A program made the translations under genes and the position numbers. From assembly GCF_027158205.1 (NCBI RefSeq), contig NZ_JAPVLU010000008.1:1-64000 (forward strand): a DNA stretch of 64,000 nucleotides, in the 5' to 3' direction. The first letter of the stretch is position 1. Every line of letters begins with the position of its first letter. This DNA comes from Streptomyces sp. H39-S7 (GTDB lineage: Bacteria > Actinomycetota > Actinomycetes > Streptomycetales > Streptomycetaceae). A model generated the notes under the pieces. That model was given only the letters and a program-made list of their open reading frames with translations, ran no database searches and was not told where the DNA came from. Shown here piece after piece: positions 48,134 to 57,239 of the stretch.

Positions 48134-50995
48134 TCAGCCGGAGAAGTCCAGGCGGTCCACGCGCACCGGCCCGCGCAGGGTCAGGTGCAGGTCGTGGACG
48201 CCTGCCGGAACGGTGTCGAGCGGCAGCCGCACCTCCGCGTAGGCGTACCGGCTGCCGGTCACCGGCACGTCGACGGCCGCCAGCGACGTGCCGTCGCCCA
48301 GGTGCAGCTCGATCGACGCCGTACTCGGACCGGCCTCCTCCAGGGCGGCCCGCACCACCACCGTGTCCGGTCCCTCCCTGCCGAAGTCGCAGCCGCGGAA
48401 GAGCAGCCGGCCCGGCTCCGTACCGCCCGGAGTGACCGCGTCGCCGCGCTCCTTCGACCGATCGACCAGCACCACGCCGCTCTGCTCGTCGAAGTCCGCT
48501 CCCGCGAGGCCGCGCCCGCGCACCTGGCGCGGGGCGGGCGGCTCGCCGCCGACCGTGAGGGTGCGCGTCAGGCGGATGTCGGCACTGGACGCGCCGGCCT
48601 GGATCTCGTACGCGCCCGGGCCGACGGTCCACAGCCCGTGGGCCACGTCCCAGAAGCCGAGCCGGTCGAGCGGCACGGTGAAGGCGACGGTGCCGGACTC
48701 ACCGGGCGGCAGGGACAGCCGGCCGTGCCCGATGAGGGTGCGGGCGGGCCGCCGCACCCCGGTGTCGGGCACCCCGGCGTACAGCTGGACGGTCTCGGTA
48801 CCGGCGGTGCGGCCGGTGTTGGTGACCGTGAGCGTGCCGGAGACCGTGTCGCCGTCGCGCGACAGGTCCAGGTCGCGGTAGTCGAAGGACGCGTACGACA
48901 GCCCGTGGCCGAAGGGGTAGAGGGGTGTTCCCCGGAAGTAGAGGTAGGTGGAGCCCGCGGTGATGATGTCGTAGTCGAGCAGGTTGGGCAGGTGCTCGTC
49001 GGCGGCGTACCAGGTCTGGGGCAGGCGTCCGGACGGGGAGACGTCGCCGAACAGCACGCGTGCGAGGGCGGTGCCGGCCGACTGGCCGCCGTGCGCGGTC
49101 CACAGCAGCGCGGGAAGCGCGGCGTCGGCCGCGGTGACCGCGTAGGGGTAGCTGGAGGTCAGGGCCAGCAGCGTGCGCGGGTTGGCGGCGTGGGCGGCGC
49201 GCCAGAGGGCTTCCTGCCGCTCCGGCAGGTCCAGCGTCCGCCGGTCCTCGGTCTCCCGGCCGTTGATGTGCGGGTCGTTTCCCGCCACGACGATCACGGT
49301 GTCGGCTGCGGCGGCGGCCTGCGCGGCCTCCTCCACGCCGTGCCGGGTGATCTCCACCGTGAACGCGGTGCCCTGGTCGGCAACCTTCAGCCCGTCGGCG
49401 GTGACTTGGATGTACCGGCCGGTCCCTGAGTGCCTGAGGAGGTGAGTGTCGCCGTGCTGCTCCAGCCTGAACGTCTCCTGCACGATCCAGCCGCCGGGCT
49501 GGTCGGCGGCGGCGCGCACATATCCGTCCCCGGCCACGGTCAGGTGGCGGCCGGAGGGTGCGCGCAGCGTCAGCAGGCCCTCGCCCCACTCCGTCAGGGT
49601 CAGTTCGGTGGGCTGCCCGCCGACGCGCACGGGGGGCAGGTCGGTGCGGCCGGAAAGATGTGCCGGATTGAGCGAGGCCTCGTCTGCGGGCGATGCGTCG
49701 TCCTCGGCGGGGTCGGTCACCTGCACCCAGCCGTCCTCGGTCCGCAGCCGGACCCGGTCCGCGCCGTCGGCGAAGATCACCCGGTCGGCGCCCAGGCGTT
49801 CGCGCAACGCGTCCACCAGCGAGGCGCGCCGGATCAGGCTGCCGCTGTACCAGTCCGTCTTCACCTCGTCGGCGAGCGGGCCGACGACCGCGACCGTCCG
49901 CGTACCGCTCTCGTCCAGCGGCAGCAGCCCGTCGTTCCTGAGGAGCACCACGGCGGCCTCCGCCGCCCGCAGCGCGAGCGCGCGATGCGCGGGGGTGTCG
50001 TAGGAGCCCAGGTCGGTGGCCCCGTACGGGCCCTGGTCCGGGTCGAACTCACCGAGCCGGACGCGCAGGGCCAGCAGCCGACGTACCGCGGTGTCGACGT
50101 CCTTCTGGTCGATCAGGCCGCGCCGCAGCGCGCCGTGCAGCCGGCCGGTGATCTTCGACGAGTCCTGGTCGTGGTCGGTGAAGCTGTCCACCCCGGCGCG
50201 CAGCGCGGCGGCCGTGGCCTCCTCGTGCGAGTCGAAGTAGTGCTCGGAGTCGACCAGGTTCGACGGGGCGCCGGCGTCCGAGCAGACGACGAGATCCTGG
50301 CCGGTCCACCGGCGCAGTTGCTCGTCGAGCAGCGGGGAGACGTGGTTCGGGCGGCCGTTGACCAGGTTGTACGCGGGCATCACCCCGGCGACGGTGCCCG
50401 CCTCGACCGGCCCGCGGAAGGCGGGCAGGTCGTACTCGTGCAGGACCCGGGGGCGCACGGAGGAGGAGGTGGTGTCGCGGGCGGTCTCGTTGTTGTGCGC
50501 CAGCCAGTGCTTGAGGACGGGCGCGGTGCGCCAGTGGTCCGGGTGGTCGCCCCGCAGCCCGGAGGTGTAGGCGGTGGCGAGATCGGAGGTGAGGCGCGGG
50601 TCCTCGGAGTACCCCTCCTCGTTACGGCCCCACCGCGGGTCCCGCAGCAGGTTGACGGTCGGCGCCCAGACGTTGAGCCCCACGCGGGAGTCGCGCGAGC
50701 GCATCGCCCGGACCTCGGTGCCGACGGCCTCGCCGACCGCGCGCACCAACTCCGCGTCCCAGCTCGCGCCGAGACCGACGGCCTGCGGGAACACGGTGGC
50801 CGGCCCGCTCCAGGCGACGCCGTGCAGCGCTTCCTGTCCGGTACGGAAGGCGTGCAGGCCCAGCCGCGGCACCGCGGGGGCGAACTGGTGCAGCATCGCG
50901 ATCCGCTCGTCGGGCGTGAGCCGTCCGATCAGGTCCTCGACCCGGGCGGCCAGGGTGAGTCGCGGATCGCGGAACGGCAGGTCTTCGGTGGTCAC
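48134..50995 (-). CDS. GH3 beta-glucosidase/beta-xylosidase with inserted trefoil-like domain and C-terminal CBM-like domain
   Basis: 953 residues, no signal, intracellular. The barrel has VNLLRDPRWGRNEEGYSEDP, VLKHWLAHNNETARD, and DLVVCSDAGAPSNLV with the nucleophile Asp. The second domain (about 345-690) includes AAEAAVVLLRNDGLLPL and IVVAGNDPHINGRETEDR with the acid/base Glu candidates. An insertion around 460-565 (LRAPSGRHLTVAGDGYVRAAADQ, LRHSGTGRYIQVTADGL) looks like a fascin-type beta-trefoil, then a fibronectin-III-like domain, and a C-terminal CBM6-like beta-sandwich ends the protein. It would remove beta-glucosyl or xylosyl units from imported oligosaccharides. The LacI palindrome at 51047 lies 51 bp upstream. 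Confidence 0.85.
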   Translation of the reverse strand: MTTEDLPFRDPRLTLAARVEDLIGRLTPDERIAMLHQFAPAVPRLGLHAFRTGQEALHGVAWSGPATVFPQAVGLGASWDAELVRAVGEAVGTEVRAMRSRDSRVGLNVWAPTVNLLRDPRWGRNEEGYSEDPRLTSDLATAYTSGLRGDHPDHWRTAPVLKHWLAHNNETARDTTSSSVRPRVLHEYDLPAFRGPVEAGTVAGVMPAYNLVNGRPNHVSPLLDEQLRRWTGQDLVVCSDAGAPSNLVDSEHYFDSHEEATAAALRAGVDSFTDHDQDSSKITGRLHGALRRGLIDQKDVDTAVRRLLALRVRLGEFDPDQGPYGATDLGSYDTPAHRALALRAAEAAVVLLRNDGLLPLDESGTRTVAVVGPLADEVKTDWYSGSLIRRASLVDALRERLGADRVIFADGADRVRLRTEDGWVQVTDPAEDDASPADEASLNPAHLSGRTDLPPVRVGGQPTELTLTEWGEGLLTLRAPSGRHLTVAGDGYVRAAADQPGGWIVQETFRLEQHGDTHLLRHSGTGRYIQVTADGLKVADQGTAFTVEITRHGVEEAAQAAAAADTVIVVAGNDPHINGRETEDRRTLDLPERQEALWRAAHAANPRTLLALTSSYPYAVTAADAALPALLWTAHGGQSAGTALARVLFGDVSPSGRLPQTWYAADEHLPNLLDYDIITAGSTYLYFRGTPLYPFGHGLSYASFDYRDLDLSRDGDTVSGTLTVTNTGRTAGTETVQLYAGVPDTGVRRPARTLIGHGRLSLPPGESGTVAFTVPLDRLGFWDVAHGLWTVGPGAYEIQAGASSADIRLTRTLTVGGEPPAPRQVRGRGLAGADFDEQSGVVLVDRSKERGDAVTPGGTEPGRLLFRGCDFGREGPDTVVVRAALEEAGPSTASIELHLGDGTSLAAVDVPVTGSRYAYAEVRLPLDTVPAGVHDLHLTLRGPVRVDRLDFSG

Positions 50996-51046
50996 ACAGG
51001 CCCCTTCGAGCGGAACAGGCGAGGAACGACGGCGGGACTACGGGTT

Positions 51047-51060
51047 TCGAAGCGCTTCGA
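51047..51060. promoter_or_regulatory. LacI operator, site 3 (GH3 promoter)
   Basis: TCGAAGCGCTTCGA, perfect 14-bp palindrome, 51 bp upstream of the GH3 start. Confidence 0.88.
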
Positions 51061-51201
51061 TGCTGGTGCGAGGGGTGGGCGCTGTCAAGGCATGCGACGG
51101 CAACGGCCCAAAATTCCCGGCCCTTTGCGGATGCGGTCTGTGATTCGGTGCGCTGCGGACTCTTGCGCGCCCCGCCACGCACACTTAACCTCATCGCAAC
51201 A

Positions 51202-51215
51202 TCGAAGCGCTTCGA
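51202..51215. promoter_or_regulatory. LacI operator, site 4 (transporter operon promoter)
   Basis: TCGAAGCGCTTCGA, perfect palindrome, 92 bp upstream of the binding-protein start and 155 bp from site 3 on the other side of the divergent region. Confidence 0.88.
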
Positions 51216-51307
51216 CCAATGATGCCAAATCTTCTGCCAGACCCCATTGAGATGCCGGCCGGCGTGCTCCGCCACGTGTCCTGGCGCCGCCACGAAGGGT
51301 TGACGCA

Positions 51308-52990
51308 ATGCCGAACTCCCAGGCCCCGGCTCCGGCCGAACCAGCCACTCCCAGCCGGAGAACCTTCCTCACCGGCGCGATAGCCGTAGCCGCGATCACC
51401 GCGGGCGGCCCGCTGCTCACCGCCTGCTCGTCGGCGAAGAGCACCAGCAACAAAGGGAGCGTCGCCACCGGTGACGCGCTCAAGAAGGTGCTGCCCACCT
51501 ACGTGCCCTCGACGCTCGTCGCACCGGACGTTCCCGGCGTGAACGGCTCGAGCCCCGGCTTCATCAAACTCCCCGACCCGCTGGTCGTCTCGGTCAAGGC
51601 CAAACCCGGCAAGGGAAGCACCTTCAAGGCGATGACCCCCATCTGGGGAACCGTCCCGAAGAAGGACAACGCCTACTACAAGGCGGTCGACGAGGCGGTC
51701 GGCGCCACGATGGAGTTCGACCCGCTGGACGGCACCACCTACCAGGAGAAGATCGGCGCGGTGCTCGCGTCGAGCGGCATCCCCGACCTGGTCACCATCC
51801 CCGGCTGGAACATGCAGGGCCAGATCCGCAACGCCATCGAGAACAAGTTCGCCGACCTGGGCCCGTACCTGTCCGGTGACGCCGTCAAGAAGTACCCGAA
51901 CCTCGCGGCCATCCCCACCGGCGCCTGGCAGATGGCGGTCTTCGGCGGCAAACTGCGCGGCCTGCCCAACTCCGGCGGCGTGCTGGGCAACGCGATCTTC
52001 TACCGCAAGGACCTCGTCGACGCGGCCGGCGTCGCGCTGCCGAAGACGGCGGACGAGATCGTCTCCTTCGGCAAGTCCGTCACCGACGCGAAGAACAAGC
52101 GGTGGGCCTTCGACGACCTGTGGGTGTGCATCCAGAAGCTCTACGGCGTCCTCCCGGACGCGCCGCACTACTGGCAGCTCAAGGACGGCAAGCTCGTCCA
52201 CAAGATAGAGACCCAGGAGTACCGCGAAGCGCTCGCCTTCGCCCGCAAGCTCCACGACCAGAAGCTGGTCCACCCCGACGCCGACGCGGGCAAGGACGGC
52301 GACGCGAAGATCCGCTTCACCTCCGGCCAGACCGTCATGTACCAGGACGGCACCGGCGGCTGGTACGGCATGGTCTCGGAACAGTCCAAGCAGAACCCGA
52401 AGTTCGACATGCAGGCGCTGGACTACTTCGCGGCCGACGGCGGTGCCCCGCTGCTGTGGCAGGACGACCAGGCCGGGATCTTCAGCTTCATCAACAAGAA
52501 CCTCCCCAAGGAGAAGGTCGAGGAACTGCTCGCGATCGCCGACTACGCGGCCGCCCCGTTCGGCTCGAAGGAGTTCCAGCTCGTCAACTACGGCGTCGAG
52601 GGCACGCATTACCACCTCAAGGACGGCGCCCCCGCCTTCACCGACCAGGGCGTCCAGGAGGCCCAGCCGGCCACGCTCTACTTCCTCGCCGCCCCGCCGC
52701 CCTCCATCGCGCACCCCGACCAGCCGCAGATGGTCAAGGACTACGCGGGCTGGATGGCCCGCCAGGCACCCCACCTGAAGAAGCCGATGTTCTACGGCAT
52801 GCAGGTCGTCGAACCCACCCGCTACGCCTCCCTCTACACGGGCTTCGACGACCTGCAGAAGGACATCCGGCGCGGCCGCAAGCCCGTCAGCGCCGTCGAG
52901 GACGCCGTCAGCACCTGGAAGAAGAGCGGCGGCGAGCAGTTGCGCGCCTTCTACCAGGACATCCTCGACAAGAACGGCAGCGGGGCGTGA
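51308..52990 (+). CDS. ABC transporter sugar-binding lipoprotein (CUT1, LplA-type)
   Basis: 560 residues. Tat-type start PSRRTFLTGAIAVAAITAGG with a lipobox LLTAC (Cys40), so it is exported folded and lipid-anchored. The mature part is a large cluster-B type binding protein (MTPIWGTVPKKDNAYYKAVDEAVG, SGIPDLVTIPGWNMQG, NAIFYRKDLVDAAGV). It binds oligosaccharides, here most likely xyloglucan-derived. It is the first gene of an operon with two permeases and the GH74, GH42, GH95 and GH12 genes. No ATPase gene is present; Streptomyces CUT1 systems usually share the MsiK ATPase. Confidence 0.88.
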   Translation: MPNSQAPAPAEPATPSRRTFLTGAIAVAAITAGGPLLTACSSAKSTSNKGSVATGDALKKVLPTYVPSTLVAPDVPGVNGSSPGFIKLPDPLVVSVKAKPGKGSTFKAMTPIWGTVPKKDNAYYKAVDEAVGATMEFDPLDGTTYQEKIGAVLASSGIPDLVTIPGWNMQGQIRNAIENKFADLGPYLSGDAVKKYPNLAAIPTGAWQMAVFGGKLRGLPNSGGVLGNAIFYRKDLVDAAGVALPKTADEIVSFGKSVTDAKNKRWAFDDLWVCIQKLYGVLPDAPHYWQLKDGKLVHKIETQEYREALAFARKLHDQKLVHPDADAGKDGDAKIRFTSGQTVMYQDGTGGWYGMVSEQSKQNPKFDMQALDYFAADGGAPLLWQDDQAGIFSFINKNLPKEKVEELLAIADYAAAPFGSKEFQLVNYGVEGTHYHLKDGAPAFTDQGVQEAQPATLYFLAAPPPSIAHPDQPQMVKDYAGWMARQAPHLKKPMFYGMQVVEPTRYASLYTGFDDLQKDIRRGRKPVSAVEDAVSTWKKSGGEQLRAFYQDILDKNGSGA

Positions 52991-54018
52991 GGACGAGGGT
53001 CCGCGTCGCCGCGGCGCTGCCCCGGCAGCCCGGCACCGGCGGCGCGGCCCGGGAGGAGCACGCCGCCCCGGCGGCGGCTCCGTCGCCGAAACCACCCGCA
53101 CCGGGCATCACCCGCCGGCAGCGCTTCCGGCGCGACCGCACCCTGCTGCTGATGACGGTGCCGGCCGTCGTCCTGCTGCTGATCTTCAACTACGTGCCGC
53201 TGCTCGGCAACGTGGTGGCGTTCCAGGAGTACGACGTCTACGGCGCCGGCATCACCGGCAGCCCCTTCGTCGGCTTCGACAACTTCCAGCGGCTCTTCGA
53301 CGACTACCGCTTCTGGGAAGTGATCGGCAACACCCTCAGCATCACCTTCACCCAGCTGATCCTCTTCTTCCCGATCCCCATCGCGCTGGCCCTGCTGCTG
53401 AACAGCGTCTTCAACGACCGCGTCCGCGCCTGGGTGCAGGGGATCGTGTACCTGCCGCACTTCTTCTCCTGGGTGCTGGTCATCACCGTCTTCCAGCAGA
53501 TGTTCGGCGGTGCGGGGCTCATCGCCCAGCACCTGCGCCAGCACGGCGTGGACGGCTTCGACCTGATGACCAACCCGGCGCTGTTCAAGTTCCTCGTGAC
53601 CTGGCAGGCGGTCTGGAAGGACGCGGGCTGGGGCGTGATCGTCTTCCTCGCCGCACTGAGCGCCGTCAGCCCGGACCTGTACGAGGCCGCCGCCGTCGAC
53701 GGCGCGAACCGCTGGCGCCGCATGTGGCACATCACGCTGCCCGCGCTGCGCCCCGTGATCGCCCTGCTGCTGGTGCTGCGCGTCGGCGACTCGCTCAACG
53801 CCGGCTTCGAACAGATCCTCCTCCAGCGCGACGCGGTCGGACCCGGCGCGTCGGAGATCCTCGACACCTACGTCTGGTGGACGGGCATCAAGACCGGCGA
53901 CTTCGGCTACGCGGCCGCCGCCGGAATCTTCAAGGGCGTGTTCAGCGTGCTCCTCGTGCTGCTCGCCAACCGGGCCGCCCACTTGCTGGGCGAGCAGGGG
54001 GTGTACTCCAAGAAATGA
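52987..54018 (+). CDS. ABC transporter permease 1 (LplB-type)
   Basis: 343 residues from GTG 52987, which overlaps the binding-protein stop (GTGA). A disordered Pro/Ala-rich N-terminus (about 1-45) is followed by six membrane segments (LLLMTVPAVVLLLIFNYVPLLG at the first). The EAA loop with its ATPase-contact sequence is EAAAVDGANRWRRMWHITLPALRP. Partner permease is encoded next with a 4-bp overlap. It transports oligosaccharides with the lipoprotein above and an ATPase encoded elsewhere. Confidence 0.88.
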   Translation: MRTRVRVAAALPRQPGTGGAAREEHAAPAAAPSPKPPAPGITRRQRFRRDRTLLLMTVPAVVLLLIFNYVPLLGNVVAFQEYDVYGAGITGSPFVGFDNFQRLFDDYRFWEVIGNTLSITFTQLILFFPIPIALALLLNSVFNDRVRAWVQGIVYLPHFFSWVLVITVFQQMFGGAGLIAQHLRQHGVDGFDLMTNPALFKFLVTWQAVWKDAGWGVIVFLAALSAVSPDLYEAAAVDGANRWRRMWHITLPALRPVIALLLVLRVGDSLNAGFEQILLQRDAVGPGASEILDTYVWWTGIKTGDFGYAAAAGIFKGVFSVLLVLLANRAAHLLGEQGVYSKK

Positions 54019-54968
54019 CCGCCATACTCACCGACCCGGACAGCCGGGGCGCCACGCCCCTGGAGAAGATCGACAGGACCGGCGGACGACCGGTGTGGGA
54101 GGAGGAACCGAGCGCGATCGGCCAGGGGATCAAGGGACTCTCCCTCGTCGTGGTCTGCCTGGCCATCCTGGCGCCGCTGTGGGTGGTGGTCGTCACGAGC
54201 CTGTCCGACAGCAGGACCATCACCGAGGCCGGCGGCCTGGTCATCTGGCCTCGGACGATCACCTTCCGGTCGTACACCGAGCTGCTGAGCGGCGGGATCG
54301 TCACCCGCGCCGCCCTGGTCAGCGTCGTGGTCACCCTGGTCGGCACGGTATTCAGCATGGCCGTCTCCGTCCTGTGCGCCTACGGACTGTCCCGCACCGG
54401 CTCCTTCGCCCACCGCCCGATCCTCATGACGCTGATGCTGACCATGTTCTTCGGCGCCGGCCTGATCCCCACCTACCTGCTGGTCACCGGCATCGGGCTG
54501 CAGGACAGCTACTGGTCGATGATCCTGCCCAGTGCGATCAGCGTCTTCAACATCCTGGTGCTCCGCTCCTTCTTCATGGGCGTGGCACCCGAACTCATCG
54601 ACAGCGCCCGCATCGACGGGGCCGGCGAGTGGCGGATCCTGTTCCGGATCGTCATGCCGCTGTCCCGCGCCGTGATCGCCGTCGTCTCGCTCTTCTACGC
54701 GGTCGGCTACTGGAGCCAGTGGTTCAACGCCAGCATCTACATCAACGACAGCGAGAAGTACCCGTTGCAGATGATCCTGCGGCAGATCGTGCTCAAGCAG
54801 GAGGTCCCGCCCGGCGCCATGGGGCAGGCGGTCAGCAGCGGCGCGATCTCCAGCCTGTCGGTGCAGATGGCGGTGATGGTGCTGGCGCTGGTCCCGGTCG
54901 CCGTGCTCTCGCCGTTCGTCCAGAAGCACTTCCACAAGGGCATGCTCATCGGCGCCGTCAAGGGCTGA
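54015..54968 (+). CDS. ABC transporter permease 2 (LplC/YtcP-type)
   Basis: 317 residues, six membrane segments (LSLVVVCLAILAPLWVVVVTSLS first). The EAA-type loop appears as DSARIDGAGEWRILFRIVMPLSRAV. ATG 54015 overlaps the first permease stop (ATGA), so both are made together. Downstream GH74 starts 49 bp after the stop. Confidence 0.88.
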   Translation: MTAILTDPDSRGATPLEKIDRTGGRPVWEEEPSAIGQGIKGLSLVVVCLAILAPLWVVVVTSLSDSRTITEAGGLVIWPRTITFRSYTELLSGGIVTRAALVSVVVTLVGTVFSMAVSVLCAYGLSRTGSFAHRPILMTLMLTMFFGAGLIPTYLLVTGIGLQDSYWSMILPSAISVFNILVLRSFFMGVAPELIDSARIDGAGEWRILFRIVMPLSRAVIAVVSLFYAVGYWSQWFNASIYINDSEKYPLQMILRQIVLKQEVPPGAMGQAVSSGAISSLSVQMAVMVLALVPVAVLSPFVQKHFHKGMLIGAVKG

Positions 54969-55017
54969 CGCCCTGTCCGACCCTCCGCTCACTCCCCCGC
55001 ACAGTGAGGTCTTCGCC

Positions 55018-57192
55018 ATGCCCCTGCCCAGCCGACGCGGTGTGCTGCTCGGATCGGCCGCCGGTGCGGCCGCCGCCGCCCTGCCCGCGGCCCCGGCCCG
55101 CGCCGCCCAGCCCGACGCACCTCGGGCCCGGCCCCACCGCTGGCGCACCGTGGCCATCGGCGGCACCGGCTTCGTGACCGGTGTGCTGTTCCACCCGACC
55201 GTGCGCGGCCTCGCCTACGCCCGCACCGACATCGGAGGCGCCTACCGGTGGGAGGAGCGCACCGCGCGGTGGACCCCGCTGACCGACGCACTGGGCTGGG
55301 ACGACTGGAACCTCCTCGGCGTCGAGGCCATCGCCGTCGACCCCTCCCACCCCGACCGCCTGTACCTCGCGGTCGGCACCTACGCGCAGTCGTGGGCCTC
55401 CCCCGGCGCCGTGCTGCGCTCCGACGACCGGGGCGCCAGCTGGTCGCGGACGGATCTCACGGTGCGGCTCGGCGCGAACGAGGACGGACGGGGAACGGGC
55501 GAACGCCTCCTCGTCGACCCGCGGGACAGCGGAGTGCTGTGGCTCGGCACCCGGCACGACGGACTGTGGAAGTCGTCCGACCGCGGCGCGAGCTGGGCCC
55601 GCGCCGAAGCCTTCCCCGGCGCGCCCTCCGCCACCGGGCAGGGCGTCACCTTCCTCGCCGCGGCCGGACGCGTCCTCTACGCGGGCTGGGGCGACGGGGG
55701 CAGCGCGCTGTACCGCACGACCGACGGCGTCACCTGGGAGGCCGTACCCGGACAGCCCACCGGGACGAGCGCGCGGATCCCGCAGCGCGCCGTCCACTCC
55801 TGCGGCACGCTGTACGTCACCTACGCCGACGCTCCCGGGCCCAACGGCATGGCCGACGGCTCGGTGTGGAAGCTCGACACCGCCGCGGGCACCTGGAGCG
55901 ACGTCACTCCGGTGAAGCCCGCCGGGGGAGACCTGTTCGGCTACGCGGGGCTGGCCGCCGACGCCCGGCGCCCCGGCACTCTGATCGTTTCCACCAACAA
56001 CCGCTGGGGCCCGGTCGACACCCTCTTTCGCACCACCGACGGCGGTCTGACCTGGACCTCGCTCAAGGACACCGCCGTCCTGGACGTGACCGGGACGCCG
56101 TACCTGCGATGGGGTGAGGCCGCGCCGAAGTTCGGCTGGTGGATCCAGACCGTCGGCATCGACCCGCACGACTCCCACCACGTCGTCTACGGCACCGGCG
56201 CCACCGTGTTCGCGACCCGCGACCTGGTCCACTGGGCCCCGCAGGTCCGCGGACTGGAGGAGACCGCCGTCACCAAACTCATCTCCCCTCCCACCGGGAC
56301 CGCCCACCTGCTGTCCGCACTCGGCGACGTCGGCGGCTTCCTCCACGACTCCCTCGACTCCTCCCCCGCCGCCGGCATGTACACCGGCCCCGTCTTCGGC
56401 TCCACCACCGGCCTGGACCAGGCCGCGCTCAAGCCCTCGTACGTGGTCCGCACCGGCTGGTCCTCGACGCAGAACGGCGCCTACTCCCATGACGGCGGCC
56501 GCAGTTGGACGCCCTTCGCCGCCCAGCCCGAGCAGGCCGCGAACGCACCCGGCCCCGTCTGCGTCAGCGCCGACGGCCGGACGCTGCTGTGGTCGCTGAT
56601 CCACTGGAGCGGCACCACCTACCCGACGCAGCGCTCCACCGACAACGGCGCCCACTGGACCGAGGTGGGCACCTTCCCGCAGGGCGCGACCCCCGTGGCC
56701 GACCCCGTCGACCCGGCCCGCTGCTACGCCTACGACACCGGCTCCGGGACGCTGTTCGTCTCCGCGGACGCCGGCGCGGTCTTCACCGCAGCCGCCACCG
56801 GGCTGCCCGCCGGCGACACCCAGTACCACATCGGCGCCGCGCCCGGACGCGGCGCCGATCTGTGGCTGTCGGCCAAGGACGGCGGTCTGCTGCGGTCCAC
56901 CGACGGCGGCGCCACCTTCGCGCGGGTCCCGGGCGTGGAGGCCTCCTACACCCTCGGATTCGGCAGGTCCCGCACCCCGAGGGGATATCCGGCGCTCTTC
57001 CACGTCGCCCGGATCAACGGCGTCACGGGTGTCTTCCGCTCCGACGACGCGGGCGCCACCTGGCTGCGGATCAACGACGACGCCCACCAGTGGGGCTGGA
57101 CCGGACAGACGATCACCGGCGACCCCCGCATCCACGGCCGGGTCTACCTCGGCACCAACGGCCGCGGCATCCAGTACGCGGACGCGCTCTGA
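55018..57192 (+). CDS. GH74 xyloglucanase, secreted
   Basis: 724 residues. Tat signal PSRRGVLLGSAAGAAAAALPAAPARA, cleaved near AQP. The mature protein has the two seven-bladed beta-propellers of GH74, visible as repeated blade motifs such as LRSDDRGASWSR, LWKSSDRGASWAR, LFRTTDGGLTWTSL, LRSTDGGATFARV and FRSDDAGATWLR. YARTDIGGAYRWEE near residue 75 is the family's catalytic-site segment. It cuts xyloglucan backbones outside the cell. No extra cellulose-binding module is present. Third product type in the regulon. Confidence 0.88.
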   Translation: MPLPSRRGVLLGSAAGAAAAALPAAPARAAQPDAPRARPHRWRTVAIGGTGFVTGVLFHPTVRGLAYARTDIGGAYRWEERTARWTPLTDALGWDDWNLLGVEAIAVDPSHPDRLYLAVGTYAQSWASPGAVLRSDDRGASWSRTDLTVRLGANEDGRGTGERLLVDPRDSGVLWLGTRHDGLWKSSDRGASWARAEAFPGAPSATGQGVTFLAAAGRVLYAGWGDGGSALYRTTDGVTWEAVPGQPTGTSARIPQRAVHSCGTLYVTYADAPGPNGMADGSVWKLDTAAGTWSDVTPVKPAGGDLFGYAGLAADARRPGTLIVSTNNRWGPVDTLFRTTDGGLTWTSLKDTAVLDVTGTPYLRWGEAAPKFGWWIQTVGIDPHDSHHVVYGTGATVFATRDLVHWAPQVRGLEETAVTKLISPPTGTAHLLSALGDVGGFLHDSLDSSPAAGMYTGPVFGSTTGLDQAALKPSYVVRTGWSSTQNGAYSHDGGRSWTPFAAQPEQAANAPGPVCVSADGRTLLWSLIHWSGTTYPTQRSTDNGAHWTEVGTFPQGATPVADPVDPARCYAYDTGSGTLFVSADAGAVFTAAATGLPAGDTQYHIGAAPGRGADLWLSAKDGGLLRSTDGGATFARVPGVEASYTLGFGRSRTPRGYPALFHVARINGVTGVFRSDDAGATWLRINDDAHQWGWTGQTITGDPRIHGRVYLGTNGRGIQYADAL

Positions 57193-57239
57193 CACACCGG
57201 CGCAGCCCGACGAAGCTCCCGACGAAGCGAGTGTCCCCC